Positions 63,569-64,000 of a stretch of 64,000 nucleotides of DNA are shown here, piece after piece. Below the pieces are notes generated by a model, which saw nothing but the letters and a program-made list of their open reading frames with translations, was not told where the DNA came from and ran no database searches. Position 1 is the first letter of the stretch; each line of letters begins with the position of its first letter. This stretch comes from Balaenoptera acutorostrata (taxonomy: Eukaryota > Chordata > Mammalia > Artiodactyla > Balaenopteridae): NCBI RefSeq assembly GCF_949987535.1, contig NC_080070.1, forward strand, positions 7,436,016 to 7,500,015, given 5' to 3'. A program made the position numbers and the translations under genes.

Positions 63569-64000
63569 CTTTTTAAATTAGTTTTTCATTTTCTTCAGAT
63601 AAATGCCCAGAGTGGGATTGCTGGGTCATATTGGTAGTTCTACTTTTAATTTTTTGAAGAATCTCCATATTGTTTTCCATAGTGGCTGCACCAATTTACA
63701 TTCCCACCAACAGTGTACAAGCATTCCCTTTTCTCTACATCCTTCCCAACACTTGCTATTTCTTGTCATTTTGATAGTAGCCATTCTAACAGGTGTGAGG
63801 TGATACCTCATTGTGGTTTTAATTTGCATTTTCCTGATGATTAGTGATGTTGAGCACCTTTTCCTATACCTGTTGGTCGTCTGTATGTCTTCTTTGGAAA
63901 AATGTCTGTTCAGATCTGCTGCCCATTTTTCAGTTGGATTGTTTATATTTTTACTACTGAGTTGTATGAGTTCTTTATATAGTTTGGATATTAACTACTT
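63569..64000 (-). mobile_element. L1 ORF2 end, antisense, continuing past the window
   Basis: Minus-strand frame at 63626-63829 encodes [17 protein letters not shown] and [23 protein letters not shown] text, the C-terminal part of L1 ORF2. The element runs off the right edge. Confidence 0.88.

Noticed and set aside
1..64000. CRISPR arrays, operons, phage or plasmid features
   Set aside because: The window is clearly nuclear mammalian DNA; no such structures were seen.
22716..64000. Exons of EZH2 or ZNF786, the protein-coding neighbours of PDIA4 as recalled in human
   Set aside because: No SET, SANT, KRAB or C2H2 zinc-finger coding text was found on either strand.

Overview
This is a mammalian nuclear window, most likely from a cetacean (whale or dolphin). 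The main evidence is at least ten tRNA-derived SINE copies of the CHR-1/CHR-2 type, whose heads read like 'cttccctggtggcgcagtgg'. These families are shared by cetaceans, hippos and ruminants. I see no Bov-tA or BovB element, which a ruminant window of this size would normally carry. L1 and MIR fragments, hAT relics and MLT1 LTRs fill in the rest of the mammalian repeat landscape.

Layout. 1-3.5 kb: L1 fragment, two SINEs and unassigned sequence. 3.56-4.5 kb: CpG-island promoter with CCAAT boxes and an ERSE-like site. 4.3-22.7 kb: the complete ten-exon PDIA4 (ERp72) gene on the + strand. It encodes 646 residues with a signal peptide, an acidic tract, three WCGHC thioredoxin domains and a C-terminal REEL signal; I mapped every splice site and the frame stays open. 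22.7-64 kb: no protein gene that I can support. This part holds three intact Pol III Y RNA genes: Y1 (+, 33578-33690), Y3 (-, 36166-36267) and Y4 (-, 55466-55561). Each has a TATA box, a proximal sequence element and an octamer/SPH-like distal element at the expected spacing. It also holds two CpG islands without a recognised gene (36.5-37.3 kb and 61.2-62.05 kb) and many L1, SINE and MLT1 insertions.

The order PDIA4 - Y1 - Y3 - Y4, with these orientations, matches the human 7q36 locus as I recall it, where Y5 and EZH2 follow. Y5 is not in this window and would be expected beyond its right edge. PDIA4 is an ER oxidoreductase/chaperone. The Y RNAs bind Ro60 and La and act in RNA quality control and DNA replication initiation. 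Their proximity looks like conserved synteny rather than a functional operon.

The points most worth following are a base change in the Ro60-binding stem of Y3, the unexplained CpG island beside the Y3 promoter, the second orphan CpG island, the lysine-to-arginine change in the PDIA4 ER-retrieval signal, and a near-perfect 46-48-bp inverted repeat in PDIA4 intron 1.
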